The notes: generated from the sequence alone by a model not told the origin. 64,000 nt of DNA from Haloterrigena gelatinilytica (GCF_013342145.1 NZ_JABUQZ010000001.1:744001-808000), one strand, 5' to 3'; counted from the first letter of the stretch, positions 8,965-18,044 are shown. Numbers and translations: made by a program.

Positions 8965-9010
8965 CGTGCCGCCGATTCGGGGTTGGGGCCGACCGCCGAA
9001 CGGCGGCACG
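8965..9010 (+). promoter_or_regulatory. Leader stem-loop before dppB-like gene
   Basis: Inverted repeats CGTGCCGCCG (8965-8974) and CGGCGGCACG (9001-9010) pair over 10 bp, and after one bulged A (8975) the inner arms TTCGG (8976-8980) and CCGAA (8996-9000) add 5 bp. A 15-nt loop remains. It lies 70 nt before the first permease start. It could be a regulatory RNA structure or an attenuator. Confidence 0.45.
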
Positions 9011-9080
9011 TCCGCAACGCTCACGTCCCGGCGATCGACTAGTCGTTCGAAACCCTCGTCCTCGAGCGCCGGAGACTGAG

Positions 9081-10034
9081 ATGATACGAGCCCTCCTCGC
9101 CCGACTCGGATCGCTCGCGGCGGTCATGGCGACCGTCTCGTTCGTCACGTTCGGCTTCGTCTCCCTCACGCCCGGCGATCCGGCGTACACGATCCTCCGA
9201 GAGCAGCGACAGAGCCCGCCGTCGGAGCGCGAGGTCGCGGCCTTCCGCGCCGAACACGGGTTCGACGAGCCGTTCGTCGTCCGCTATCTCTCGTGGCTCG
9301 GCGACGCGGTTCGGGGCGACCTCGGGACGTCGTACTACCAGTCGGAACCCGTCACGTCGCTGTTGGTCGAGCACCTGCCGAACACGCTCGAACTCGCGCT
9401 GGCGGCGACGGCCGTCGCGCTTGTAGTGGCCGTCCCGCTGGGCGTCGTCAGCGCCGTCCACCACGAGACGTGGATCGACCGGACCGGTCAGATCGCCGCG
9501 CTGGTCGGCGTCTCCATGCCGAACTTCTGGCTCGGCTATCTGCTGATCCTCGTCTGCTCGCTCCGGCTCGGAGTGACGCCCGTCTCCGGCGCCGGCACGC
9601 TCTCTCACCTCGTGCTCCCCGCGATCACGCTCGGTACCGGGATGGCCGCGGTCATCACGCGCCTCGTTCGCGCGTCGATGCTCGAGGTCCTCGAGGCCGA
9701 GTACGTGACGGCCGCCCGTTCGAAGGGCGTCCGCGAACGGCTCGTCGTCTACAAGCACGCGCTGCGAAACGCGCTCGTTCCCGTCGTGACGATCGTCGGC
9801 CTCCAGTTCGGCTTCGTCCTCAACGGCGCCGTGGTCGTCGAAGTCGTCTTTCAACGACCGGGACTGGGAACGCTGCTCGTCGACGCCATCTTCGCGCGCG
9901 ACTATCCGATCGTGCAGGGAGTCGTCCTCGTGACGGCGTTCGCTTTCGTCGCGACGAACCAACTGGTCGATCTCGCGTACGTCGCGCTCGACCCGCGGAT
10001 CGAACGCGGCGGGGGAGGGAGCGATCGCCGATGA
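9081..10034 (+). CDS. ABC transporter permease, DppB/NikB type
   Basis: A 317-aa inner permease of a dipeptide/oligopeptide/nickel ABC importer. It has an N-terminal membrane anchor, the DppB-type periplasmic loop (LTPGDPAYTILREQ), about six membrane segments, and the binding-protein-dependent transport signature with the EAA loop (EYVTAARSKGVRERLVVYKHALRNALVP) that docks on the ATPase. The C-terminal FQRPGLGTLLVDAIFARDYPIVQG is classical for DppB. First gene of a four-gene operon; its TGA overlaps the next ATG by 4 nt. Which ligand is imported is not visible from the permease. Confidence 0.9.
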   Translation: MIRALLARLGSLAAVMATVSFVTFGFVSLTPGDPAYTILREQRQSPPSEREVAAFRAEHGFDEPFVVRYLSWLGDAVRGDLGTSYYQSEPVTSLLVEHLPNTLELALAATAVALVVAVPLGVVSAVHHETWIDRTGQIAALVGVSMPNFWLGYLLILVCSLRLGVTPVSGAGTLSHLVLPAITLGTGMAAVITRLVRASMLEVLEAEYVTAARSKGVRERLVVYKHALRNALVPVVTIVGLQFGFVLNGAVVVEVVFQRPGLGTLLVDAIFARDYPIVQGVVLVTAFAFVATNQLVDLAYVALDPRIERGGGGSDRR

Positions 10035-10960
10035 GTGACCGCGAGACGCAACGCCGTCGACCGACGCGCCGGCTGCGAGCGCTCCGCGAGCGGGGGCGAC
10101 GCCTCGTTCGGCGCCGGCTCGGCCGACGGTATCGATCGAACGGCAACATCCGGCTCGGCGGCGCCGTCGTGTGTCTCCTCGCGATCATCGCGGTCGTGGG
10201 TCCGATACTGTCTCCCTACGATCCGACGGCACAAGCGCTCGAGCGGCGCCTCGCGGGCCCGTCGCTCGCCCATCCGCTTGGAACCGACGCGCTCGGGCGC
10301 GACGTCGCGACGCGGCTGGTCTACGGCGCCCGGATCTCGCTCGCGCTGGCGGTCGGCGCGACGCTCGTTCGCCTCGTCGTCGGGACGGCGATCGGCCTGC
10401 TCGCGGCGACCGGGAACCGACTCGTCGACGCCGCGTTGATGCGGCTGGTCGACGTCCAGCTCGCCTTCCCGGGGCTCGTGCTGGCGCTCGTGATCGCCGG
10501 GACGCTCGGCCCGAGCATGCGCAACGTCGTGATCGCGCTCTCGGCCGTCGGCTGGGCCACGTACGCACGCGTCGTGCGCAGCAGCGTCCTCGCGGTCAAG
10601 GATCGGCCGTTCGTCGAATCGGCGCGGCTCTGCGGAACGCCCCGGCGACGGATCGTCACGCGGCATCTGCTCCCGAACGTCGTGAGCCCGGTGCTCGTCC
10701 TCGCGACGCTCAACCTCGGGACCGTCGTGCTCGCGGCGGCGGGCCTGTCCTTCCTCGGACTGGGCGCACAGCCCCCGACGGCGGAGTGGGGGACCATGAT
10801 CGCCGACGGCCGCAACTACCTTCGGTCGGCGCCGTGGCTCATCACCGCGCCCGGTGTCGCGATCGCGGTGACCGTTATCGGCTTCAACGTCCTGGGCGAC
10901 GGACTGCGGGACGTACTGGATCCTGATCACGTAGACGACGCGGATCGGAGGCGGACCTGA
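10031..10960 (+). CDS. ABC transporter permease, DppC/NikC type
   Basis: A 309-aa second permease. It has a very basic cytoplasmic N-terminus (about 40 residues rich in Arg), then the DppC hallmark (LSPYDPTAQ, and LGTDALGRDVATRLVYGARISL), about six membrane segments, and the EAA loop (VESARLCGTPRRRIVTRHLLPNV). The end, TFLGLGAQPPTAEWGTM-like (here SFLGLGAQPPTAEWGTMI), is also diagnostic. The start ATG 10031 overlaps the preceding stop. It pairs with the 9081 gene to form the channel. Confidence 0.9.
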   Translation: MSDRETQRRRPTRRLRALRERGRRLVRRRLGRRYRSNGNIRLGGAVVCLLAIIAVVGPILSPYDPTAQALERRLAGPSLAHPLGTDALGRDVATRLVYGARISLALAVGATLVRLVVGTAIGLLAATGNRLVDAALMRLVDVQLAFPGLVLALVIAGTLGPSMRNVVIALSAVGWATYARVVRSSVLAVKDRPFVESARLCGTPRRRIVTRHLLPNVVSPVLVLATLNLGTVVLAAAGLSFLGLGAQPPTAEWGTMIADGRNYLRSAPWLITAPGVAIAVTVIGFNVLGDGLRDVLDPDHVDDADRRRT

Positions 10961-10962
10961 TC

Positions 10963-13197
10963 ATGAACGCACCGCTCGAGATCGAAGACTTACACGTTCG
11001 GTTCAGTTCCCGGGCGGGATCGGCTCCCGTCCGTGCGGTCAACGGCGCGTCGTTCCGAATCGAACCCGGCGAGATCGTCGGTCTCGTCGGCGAGAGCGGC
11101 TGCGGCAAGTCCGTCACCGCGAGATCGATCGTTCGGATCGAGGAGCCGGGCGAGATCGTCGACGGGAGCATTCGGTTCGACGGTCGGGAGCTGACGACCG
11201 CCGACGACCGGACGCTGCGGCGGCTCCGCGGCCGGGAGCTCGCGACGGTCTTTCAGGACCCCTCGACGTCGCTCAACCCGGTCTACACCGTCGGCGAACA
11301 GATCGCCGAGGCGCTGCGCGTGCGCGACGATCCGGACCGGCAGCCGTTTTTCAGGGAACTGGCGCTCGGCGCGAGTTCGCGGCTCCGCTCGCGGGCGCTG
11401 CGATCGGACGTCCTCGAGTTGATGGAGACGGTCGGCATCCCCCGGCCGGCGGAGCGAATCGACGACTATCCCCACCAGTTCAGCGGCGGGATGCGCCAGC
11501 GAGTGATGCTCGCGATCGCGCTCGCTCGCCGCCCCTCGGTGCTGATCGCCGACGAGCCCACGACGGCGCTGGACACGACGACGCAGGCGGCGATCCTCGA
11601 GCGGCTCGAGACGCTCAACGAGGAGCGGGAGATGAGCGTGTTGCTGATCAGCCACGATCTGGACGTCGTCGCGGAGCTGTGCGACCGGCTCGTCGTCATG
11701 TACGACGGGACCGTCGTCGAACGGGGACCGGTCGACGACCTGCGGTCGAACCCGGCCCATCCCTACACGAAGGCGCTGCTGGGCTGTCTCCCCCGTCGGT
11801 CGAAGCCGGGGACGCGACTGCCGACGATCGACGGTTCGCCGTCGGACGGCTCTCGCCCGCAGAACGGCTGCGCCTTCGCCGATCGCTGCTCGTTCGCGCG
11901 GGAGGACTGCTATTCGACCGCGCAGCCGACCGTTTCGGTGGGTGAGAACCACACTGTCGCCTGTGGCGTTCCGGACGCTCGCGAGGCGACGCTCGAGGGG
12001 ACGGCTGCGAACGCGGCGACGGAACCGACGACAGGGTCGACGGTGACGGCGACGACCGCCGACACGGCGCTGGCCGTCGACGGCGGCGCGGACGCGCGGA
12101 CGGGCGAGCGCGTTCGACAGGGTGACGATCCGACGGACGGGGCGCCGATCGTCGAACTCGAGGACGTCGCGAAGTCGTTCCGGGGATCGGACGCGCTGCT
12201 CGATCGACTCCTCGGAACCGACGAGCGCGTGCCGGCCGTCGACGGCGTCTCGCTCGCGTTGCAGCCGGGAGAGACCGTCGGCCTCGTCGGCGAGAGCGGC
12301 TGCGGCAAGTCGACGCTCGCGCGACTGATCGCGGGCCTCGAAGAACCGACCGACGGCGCGGTCAGGCTCCGTGGGACCGCCGTCGGCGGCGTCGACGCGC
12401 GGACCGACGACCAGCGCGCCGAGATCGGCGTCGTCTTCCAGCACCCCGGCACGAGCCTCGATCCGAAGCGGACGGTCGGGGAGTCGATCGCCGAACCGCT
12501 GGTCGAAGCCGGATGGGGCACAACTCGGCGAGAGGACCGCGTCGACGAACTCCTCTCGCTCGTCGATCTCCCGCTCGAGTACGCCGACCGGTTCCCGCGT
12601 CAGCTGTCTGGCGGCCAGCGCCAGCGGGTCGCGATCGCTCGCGCGCTCGCGCTGGAGCCGTCCGTGCTCGTCCTCGACGAGCCGACGGCGGCGCTCGACG
12701 TCTCGACGCAGGCGACGATCCTCAACCTGCTGGCCGATCTCCGGGACGAACTCGGGCTCGCGTGCCTGTTCGTCTCCCACGATCTGGACGTCGTTCGCCA
12801 CGTCGCGGACCGCGTCGCGGTGATGTATCTCGGTCGTCTCGTCGAGGTCGGCCGGACCGAACGGACGCTCTCGAATCCGACCCATCCGTACACGGCGACG
12901 TTACTGGCGTCGCTTCCGGGCGACCGGGGCGACCCGGTGCCGACGGCGGTCGAGGATCGGGACGCGCTCGCGGGCGACCCGCCGAGCCCGACCGATCCGC
13001 CCGCCGGCTGTGCGTTCCATCCCCGCTGTCCCGTCGCCACCGAGGAGTGCCGTCGCCGCGAGCCGCCCCTCGAGGCCGTCGGCGACGGAGCGCCCGGGCC
13101 GCGCTCCCGGTGTCTGTACGCGCCGGAGTGGATCGAAGCGGGCGCAGACCCGCCGTCCGACGTCGATGCGCCCGATCTCGGGGTCGACGACGAATAG
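10963..13197 (+). CDS. Fused double ATPase of the DppD-DppF type
   Basis: A 744-aa protein joining two ABC ATPases that usually are separate DppD and DppF. Domain 1 has Walker A GESGCGKS (43-50), signature FSGGMRQR, Walker B VLIADEP, then an oligopeptide C-terminal (oligo_HPY) region with a cysteine set (NGCAFADRCSFAREDC). A Thr/Ala-rich linker of about 60 residues follows. Domain 2 has a second GESGCGKS (about 443-450), LSGGQRQR, VLVLDEP and a second oligo_HPY end with Cys residues. The Cys clusters in both ends may bind an iron-sulfur cluster, as known in some DppD-like ATPases. It starts 2 nt after the DppC gene. Confidence 0.9.
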   Translation: MNAPLEIEDLHVRFSSRAGSAPVRAVNGASFRIEPGEIVGLVGESGCGKSVTARSIVRIEEPGEIVDGSIRFDGRELTTADDRTLRRLRGRELATVFQDPSTSLNPVYTVGEQIAEALRVRDDPDRQPFFRELALGASSRLRSRALRSDVLELMETVGIPRPAERIDDYPHQFSGGMRQRVMLAIALARRPSVLIADEPTTALDTTTQAAILERLETLNEEREMSVLLISHDLDVVAELCDRLVVMYDGTVVERGPVDDLRSNPAHPYTKALLGCLPRRSKPGTRLPTIDGSPSDGSRPQNGCAFADRCSFAREDCYSTAQPTVSVGENHTVACGVPDAREATLEGTAANAATEPTTGSTVTATTADTALAVDGGADARTGERVRQGDDPTDGAPIVELEDVAKSFRGSDALLDRLLGTDERVPAVDGVSLALQPGETVGLVGESGCGKSTLARLIAGLEEPTDGAVRLRGTAVGGVDARTDDQRAEIGVVFQHPGTSLDPKRTVGESIAEPLVEAGWGTTRREDRVDELLSLVDLPLEYADRFPRQLSGGQRQRVAIARALALEPSVLVLDEPTAALDVSTQATILNLLADLRDELGLACLFVSHDLDVVRHVADRVAVMYLGRLVEVGRTERTLSNPTHPYTATLLASLPGDRGDPVPTAVEDRDALAGDPPSPTDPPAGCAFHPRCPVATEECRRREPPLEAVGDGAPGPRSRCLYAPEWIEAGADPPSDVDAPDLGVDDE

Positions 13198-13236
13198 CCC
13201 GACCGACCGACTTCCGCCCACGAACCCACCACCCAC

Positions 13237-14790
13237 ATGACACGCGACTCGCGATACGCTACGACCCGACGAACCGCGCTGAAGACGACGCTCGGAGCCG
13301 CGACCCTGTCCCTGACCGTCGCCGGCTGCCTCTCGAACGACCCCGACGCGGCCGACTTTCGGATCGGGACCCCGTGGAAACCGAACCGGGACCCCCTCGA
13401 CGGAGGCAGCGTGCTTCGCCGACTGGGGATCACCGAGGCGCTCGTCAGCGTCGACCACGACGCGACGACGGCGCCCGGCCTCGCGACCGACTGGGAACGG
13501 GTCGACGAGCGCCGGTGGCGGTTCGACCTCCGCGAGGACGTGACGTTCCACGACGGGACGTCGCTCGACGCGGCGGCAGCCGTCACGTCGCTTCGCCGAA
13601 CCGCCGACGCGACGGCGTTTACCGACGTTCCGATCGACGCGATCGAGGCCGAAGGCGAGACCGTCGTCGTCGAGACCGAAACGCCGTTCGCCCCGCTGCC
13701 GGCCCACCTCTCGCGCGACGAGGCCGTCATCCTCAGCCCGGACGCGATCGGCGACGACGGGTCGATCGAAGACCCGGTCGGTACCGGCCCGTTCGCTCTC
13801 GAGTCGTTTCGCTCCGGCGCCGAGATCCGAGCCGTTCGACACGACGAGTACCACGGCCGGGAGCCGTCGCTCGAGTCCGTCCGCTACGAGGTCGTCGAGG
13901 ACGACCAGACGCGCCGGATGAAACTCGAGAGCGGCGAACTCGAGATGGCTCGTATCCTCCCCCAGGAGACGGTCGACCCGCTCGAGTCCGACGACGATAT
14001 CGCCGTCCACACCTACGAGGTGCCGCGGATCAGGTTCCTCACGTTCGATACCGCGTCGGCGCCGTTCGACGACCGGCGCGTTCGACGAGCGGTCCACCGC
14101 GCGATCGACCGCGAGGCCATCGCCGAGTCGATTCTCGAGGGACTCGACGAGCCCGCGGTCGGCCCGTTTTCGTCGTCGATCACCGACTGGGCGAATCCGG
14201 ACGTCGACGCCGACGAGCACGCGGTCGATCCGGAACGCGCTCGCTCCCTGCTGTCGGACGCCGGCTGGACGACCGGCTCGAGCGACGTCCGCACCCGCGA
14301 CGGCGAGGAACTGGCCGTCGAGTTCCTCACCTACGACGCCAGGAGCCTCCCGCTGATCGCGGAGGCGATGCAGGATCACCTCGCCGCGGTCGGGATCGAC
14401 GTCGACGTGACGACGGTGGAGTACAGTTCGATGGTCGACCGCGTCAGCCAGGGCTCGTTCGACGGCTACCTCACGTCGTGGGGGACGTTCCGGTACCCGG
14501 ATCCGGATCGACTCACACAGATGTTTCACTCGACGGACGCGACCCTCCACCACGGCTACGAGAACGACCGGGTCGACGATCTGCTCGAGGAGGCCCGGGA
14601 ACTCACCGACCGGGACGCGCGACGCGAGCGCTATCACGAGGTCCAGTCGATCGTTCTCGAGGACGCGCCGATCGCGGTCCTGACGAACTTCACGAACGTC
14701 GTCGCCACCGCGGCCGACGTCGACGGATACGAGCCGCACCCGACGGAATCGCGGTACGGGCTCGAGTCGATTACGGTGGACGAAGAGTAA
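13237..14790 (+). CDS. Substrate-binding lipoprotein, family 5 (DppA/OppA/NikA)
   Basis: A 517-aa extracellular solute-binding protein. The N-terminus carries a twin-arginine motif (TRRTALKT) and a lipobox ending VAGC, so it should be exported by Tat and lipid-anchored. The family-5 core follows: TEALVSVDHD, LATDWERVDERRWRFDLREDV-like segments, VGTGPFALESF, and a mid-domain RRAVHRAIDREAIAE. It binds the ligand of the ABC importer, a peptide, a metal complex or nickel. Family 5 members with short N-termini such as NikA are of similar length. Last gene of the operon, 39 nt after the fused ATPase; it ends 40 nt from the convergent methyltransferase gene. Confidence 0.88.
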   Translation: MTRDSRYATTRRTALKTTLGAATLSLTVAGCLSNDPDAADFRIGTPWKPNRDPLDGGSVLRRLGITEALVSVDHDATTAPGLATDWERVDERRWRFDLREDVTFHDGTSLDAAAAVTSLRRTADATAFTDVPIDAIEAEGETVVVETETPFAPLPAHLSRDEAVILSPDAIGDDGSIEDPVGTGPFALESFRSGAEIRAVRHDEYHGREPSLESVRYEVVEDDQTRRMKLESGELEMARILPQETVDPLESDDDIAVHTYEVPRIRFLTFDTASAPFDDRRVRRAVHRAIDREAIAESILEGLDEPAVGPFSSSITDWANPDVDADEHAVDPERARSLLSDAGWTTGSSDVRTRDGEELAVEFLTYDARSLPLIAEAMQDHLAAVGIDVDVTTVEYSSMVDRVSQGSFDGYLTSWGTFRYPDPDRLTQMFHSTDATLHHGYENDRVDDLLEEARELTDRDARRERYHEVQSIVLEDAPIAVLTNFTNVVATAADVDGYEPHPTESRYGLESITVDEE

Positions 14791-14829
14791 CTCGGGGCCC
14801 GACGCACGTCGCGAGTCCCGCCGCGACGG

Positions 14830-15510
14830 TCATTTGGGAACGTCGATTCCCACGACGTACAGCTCTTGCTCCGGGTTCTCGCCCCAGAGCGTCGCGTCCA
14901 TCAGGGGTTCGCGTTCGAGCCGCTCGAGTCCGTGATCCGCGAGAAAATCGACCAGCTCACCGGGCGGCCGACCGCGGTACAGCGGCAGGTCGTCGTGGAT
15001 CTCCCGGTACTCCTCCCACGGCTCCGGGAAGTCCCAGTGACCCTCGAGGAGGACGATCCGGCCGCCGGGTCGGACGACGCGTCGCCACTCCCGAATCGCC
15101 TTCGAGGGGTTCGGTAGCGTCCAGATCAGGTGTCGCGCCGTTACCACGTCGTAGGCGTCGTCGGGAACCGGGAGCGCCTCGGCGTCGCCGAGACCGAAGT
15201 CGATCGACAGGCCCGCCTCTCGGGCCTTCGCTCGGGCGCGCTCGAGCATCTCGGGCGTGAGATCGACGCCCGAGACGTCGTGGCCCAACTCGGCCAGCAG
15301 CAGCGAGATCGTCCCCGTCCCGCAGCCGAGATCGAGCACGCGTCGGGGCGGGTCGCCGGTCCACCGTCGGAGCACCGCCAGCCACGCCTCGCGCTGCTCG
15401 TCGGCGCGGACGCCGGAGATTCCGTCGTCGTCGTACGAGTCGGCGCGGCCGTTCCAGTACCGGCGGACGACCTCCTTGACGTCCTCGTCGCCGTTCGACG
15501 AGCGCGTCAC
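14830..15510 (-). CDS. Class I SAM-dependent methyltransferase (type 11)
   Basis: A 226-aa small-molecule methyltransferase: motif I VLDLGCGTGTISLLLA, acidic loop VSGVDLTPEM, motif post-II (LGDAEALPVPDDAYDVV) and motif III LEGHWDF. Start is GTG 15510, which overlaps the TGA of the creatininase gene as GTGA, so the pair is translationally coupled. Substrate unknown. Its tail-to-tail position with the ABC operon raises the idea that it modifies a ligand the transporter carries (inference). Confidence 0.85.
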   Translation of the reverse strand: MTRSSNGDEDVKEVVRRYWNGRADSYDDDGISGVRADEQREAWLAVLRRWTGDPPRRVLDLGCGTGTISLLLAELGHDVSGVDLTPEMLERARAKAREAGLSIDFGLGDAEALPVPDDAYDVVTARHLIWTLPNPSKAIREWRRVVRPGGRIVLLEGHWDFPEPWEEYREIHDDLPLYRGRPPGELVDFLADHGLERLEREPLMDATLWGENPEQELYVVGIDVPK

Positions 15511-16244
15511 GACTGGGCGCTCCCTCCCGGTTCTCTCCCCTCGTCCCCGTCGGCGGACCGAACCCGCTCGAGGAACGAGACGAGCGCGTCGACGGCCGTC
15601 TCGAACACCCGTTCTCCCTGTTCGGGGGAGGCCTCGGTCGCGTCGCCGACCGCGCCGTTCTCGCTGAACTCGTCGGTGAACTGGCGGACGACCCCGCCGT
15701 CGACCGTATCCGCCCACGTCGCCGCGTCGCCGGCGACCGGGTCGCCGACGTCGTCGGGACGGAGATGGAGCAACACGGCCGTCTCGAGTTCGCCCGCGTG
15801 ACCGACGTGCTCGTCGACGGCGCGCATCCACTCCCACAGGTACGCCTCGCAGTCGATCGTGTCCCCCGCGGTCACCTCGCGGGCCAGATGGGAGAGCGTC
15901 TCGCCGTTACCGCCGTGGCCGTTGACGAAGACGACCGTCTCGACGCTCGAGTCGGCGATCGACTCGACGACGTCGCGGACGTAGCGCCGGAACGTCTCCG
16001 CGGAGACGGAGCACGTCCCCGGAAAGTTACCGTGGTAGGGGGCGATTCCGACCGGGATCGTCGGGCCGACGATCGACTCGGCGTCGCTCTCTCGGTCGGC
16101 CGCGTCGGCGATCGCTCGAGCGACGAACGTATCGGTTCCGACGGGGGCGTGCGGGCCGTGTTGTTCCGTGCTGCCGACGGGGAGCAGCGCGGTCGTCGGT
16201 GACGCCTCGTCCACGTCGGTCCAGGAACTCGTCTCGAGTCGCAT
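15507..16244 (-). CDS. Creatininase-family amidohydrolase
   Basis: A 245-aa metal hydrolase. The defining metal-binding sequence GSTEQHGPHAPVGTD (Glu, His, Asp) lies near residues 23-37, and the HGGNGE motif with its Glu is near 109-114. Known relatives hydrolyse creatinine, formamidopyrimidines (ArfB) or trim a peptide (MftE), so the family alone does not give a substrate. First gene of a two-gene leftward operon with the methyltransferase. Its promoter side is near 16244-16355. No mycofactocin precursor or radical SAM gene is in the window, so MftE function is not supported. Confidence 0.82.
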   Translation of the reverse strand: MRLETSSWTDVDEASPTTALLPVGSTEQHGPHAPVGTDTFVARAIADAADRESDAESIVGPTIPVGIAPYHGNFPGTCSVSAETFRRYVRDVVESIADSSVETVVFVNGHGGNGETLSHLAREVTAGDTIDCEAYLWEWMRAVDEHVGHAGELETAVLLHLRPDDVGDPVAGDAATWADTVDGGVVRQFTDEFSENGAVGDATEASPEQGERVFETAVDALVSFLERVRSADGDEGREPGGSAQS

Positions 16245-16355
16245 GCTCGGTCGCTACTCGCGGTCGCGCATAAGAAATATCGATCTTCGGACGGAGTCGG
16301 GGAGAGGGCGCGAGCGGTATCGAAAGCGGGGACCGGAGAGACCGGGCGTCGCTCG

Positions 16356-17360
16356 TTACTCGTTGACCACCAGGAGCTTTCCGAGGAAGTTCCCCTCCTC
16401 GGCGCGTCGGTGGGCCTCGGCGACCTCGTCGAACGAATAGCGGTCGTCGATGTGGGGTTCGACGGCGCCGTCGTCGACGAGTTCGGCGATCTCGGCGAGC
16501 TCCTCGCCGATCCGGTCTTGCTGCTCGCCGAGCAACACCGGCAGGATGACCAGTACGACGCCGAGTTCCAGCGAGTTCTCGTGCATGGGTGCGAGGTCGA
16601 CATCCTGGGCCGCGCTCGACTCGGTGGTGACGACGGTGCCGTAGGGTCGGACCGCCTCGAAGGCCGTCTCGAGGTGGTCGTCGCCGATCGGGTCGAAGAC
16701 GACGTCGAAGCCGGTCCCGTCGGCGCGTTCCGCGACGTACTCCTCGACGTCCGTCTCCGTGTAGTCGACGGTCGCGTCGGCGCCGAGCCGTTCGGCGAGC
16801 TCGCGCTTGTCCTCGCTCGAGCCGGTCGCCGTGACCGCGGCGCCGAAGCGGTCGGCGAGCTGGACGCCGACGTGACCGACGCCGCCGCTGGCGCCGTAGA
16901 CGATCACGTCGTCGCCGTCGTCGACGGTCGTCTTGTCGGCCAACATCTCCCAGGCCGTGAGCGCGACGACCGGGAGCGCGGCGGCGTCGGAAAGCGGCAG
17001 CGACTCGGGCGCGCGGGCGAACGTCCCCGCGTGGCCGACGACGTAGTCGGCCAGCGCGCCCTGTCGGCCGGCACCGCCGGGCATGCCGTAGACCTCGTCG
17101 CCGGCCTCGAAGGCGTCGACGTCCTCGCCGACCGCGTCGACGACGCCGGCGACGTCGCAGTGAAGCCGCGCCGGGAGCTCGGGCGCGAAGTCCGGGATCG
17201 CTCCCTGCCGGATCTTGTAGTCGACTGGGTTGACGCTGCTCGCGACGACCTCGACGCGAATCTCGTCCGGTCCGGGTTCGGGGACGTCGACGGTCGTTCG
17301 CTCGAAGGCGTCCGGTTCGCCGAACTCCTCGATCACGTAGGCGGTCATCTCCGAAGACAT
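16356..17360 (-). CDS. Zinc-independent MDR oxidoreductase (NADPH:quinone reductase type)
   Basis: A 334-aa medium-chain reductase without the four-Cys zinc loop. Typical features are VVASSVNPVDYKIRQG, the DVAGVVDAVGEDVDAFEAGDEVYG core and the nucleotide-binding YGASGGVGHVGVQLAD (about residue 153). The C-terminal RYSFDEVAEAHRRAEEGNFLGKLLVV is standard for quinone or alkenal reductases. It should use NADPH and act on an activated double bond or quinone. Stands alone between the creatininase operon and the SHOCT gene. Confidence 0.85.
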   Translation of the reverse strand: MSSEMTAYVIEEFGEPDAFERTTVDVPEPGPDEIRVEVVASSVNPVDYKIRQGAIPDFAPELPARLHCDVAGVVDAVGEDVDAFEAGDEVYGMPGGAGRQGALADYVVGHAGTFARAPESLPLSDAAALPVVALTAWEMLADKTTVDDGDDVIVYGASGGVGHVGVQLADRFGAAVTATGSSEDKRELAERLGADATVDYTETDVEEYVAERADGTGFDVVFDPIGDDHLETAFEAVRPYGTVVTTESSAAQDVDLAPMHENSLELGVVLVILPVLLGEQQDRIGEELAEIAELVDDGAVEPHIDDRYSFDEVAEAHRRAEEGNFLGKLLVVNE

Positions 17361-17443
17361 AGCGCTCGCCGATTGGGTCGTCCACCGGGAATACGCGACG
17401 CTTGCGGCAATCGAAAGCGGGTGTCACAGCCGAGCGTCCCCGG

Positions 17444-17887
17444 CTAACGTTCCCGTTCCCGTTCCCGTTCGCGATCTCGAGCGTGCTCGAGCGGCTCGGT
17501 CTCGGTCGCAGCGTCGGCCGTCCCGGTTCCGATTGCGTCGTCCGGAATCTCGTCGACAGCCACGAGCCGCTCGAGTCGGCGCTCGAACTCCGCGTCGTCG
17601 ATCTCCCCCGCCGCGTAGCGGCGTTTCAGTTCCTCGAGCGGGTCCGCTTCGGCGTCGGGGTCGCCGGTACGGGTCGCGCCCGTCGGCTCGTCGTCTCCGA
17701 GCATCAGCGCGACCTCGTCACCCCAGAACAGCAGGATCGGCGTCAGCACGAACCAGCCGACGATCGTGATCACGCCCGCGAGCGCCCCGAGGCCGGCGAG
17801 TCCGGCGAGGCTCGTGAGCGCGAGCGTCAGGATCGCTACGAACAGCCATCCCTCGTCGGCGATGGCGTCTCTGATCCTCTCGTCCAT
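17444..17887 (-). CDS. SHOCT-domain membrane protein
   Basis: A 147-aa protein with two N-terminal hydrophobic segments (WLFVAILTLALTSLAGLA, and VITIVGWFVLTPILLFW), then an acidic linker and the SHOCT motif (DPLEELKRRYAAGEIDDAEFERRLERL) near residues 78-107. SHOCT segments are short helical hairpins thought to act in oligomerisation. The C-terminus ends in an alternating Arg-Glu run (RERERERER) encoded by a tandem hexamer. No function known. Confidence 0.8.
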   Translation of the reverse strand: MDERIRDAIADEGWLFVAILTLALTSLAGLAGLGALAGVITIVGWFVLTPILLFWGDEVALMLGDDEPTGATRTGDPDAEADPLEELKRRYAAGEIDDAEFERRLERLVAVDEIPDDAIGTGTADAATETEPLEHARDRERERERER

Positions 17888-18044
17888 CTCTCCCTCGTTG
17901 TTCTCAACGGAGCTACAAAAAATTCCGCGGCGCTGGACGTCGGTCGATCGGAGAGCTGAGTGGAATGCGATCCCGCGGTGGCGCGCTATCGATTCGACCG
18001 AACGAGAAGTGGACCGAACGCCTCTCGAACGCGGTGAGATCGCC

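Noticed and set aside
8873-9079. 68-codon frame between the palindrome and dppB, starting GTG
   Set aside because: Its product is basic and Ser/Arg/Pro-rich, unlike haloarchaeal proteins. The stretch is better explained as the structured leader.
12513-15260. A very long rightward open frame opposite or offset to the ABC genes
   Set aside because: The product is almost only Arg, Pro, Gly and Ala. It is the out-of-phase reading of high-G+C genes. The ATPase, binding protein and methyltransferase explain the region fully.
15507-16244. Creatininase as the mycofactocin peptidase MftE
   Set aside because: No mycofactocin precursor, radical SAM enzyme or glycosyltransferase occurs nearby.
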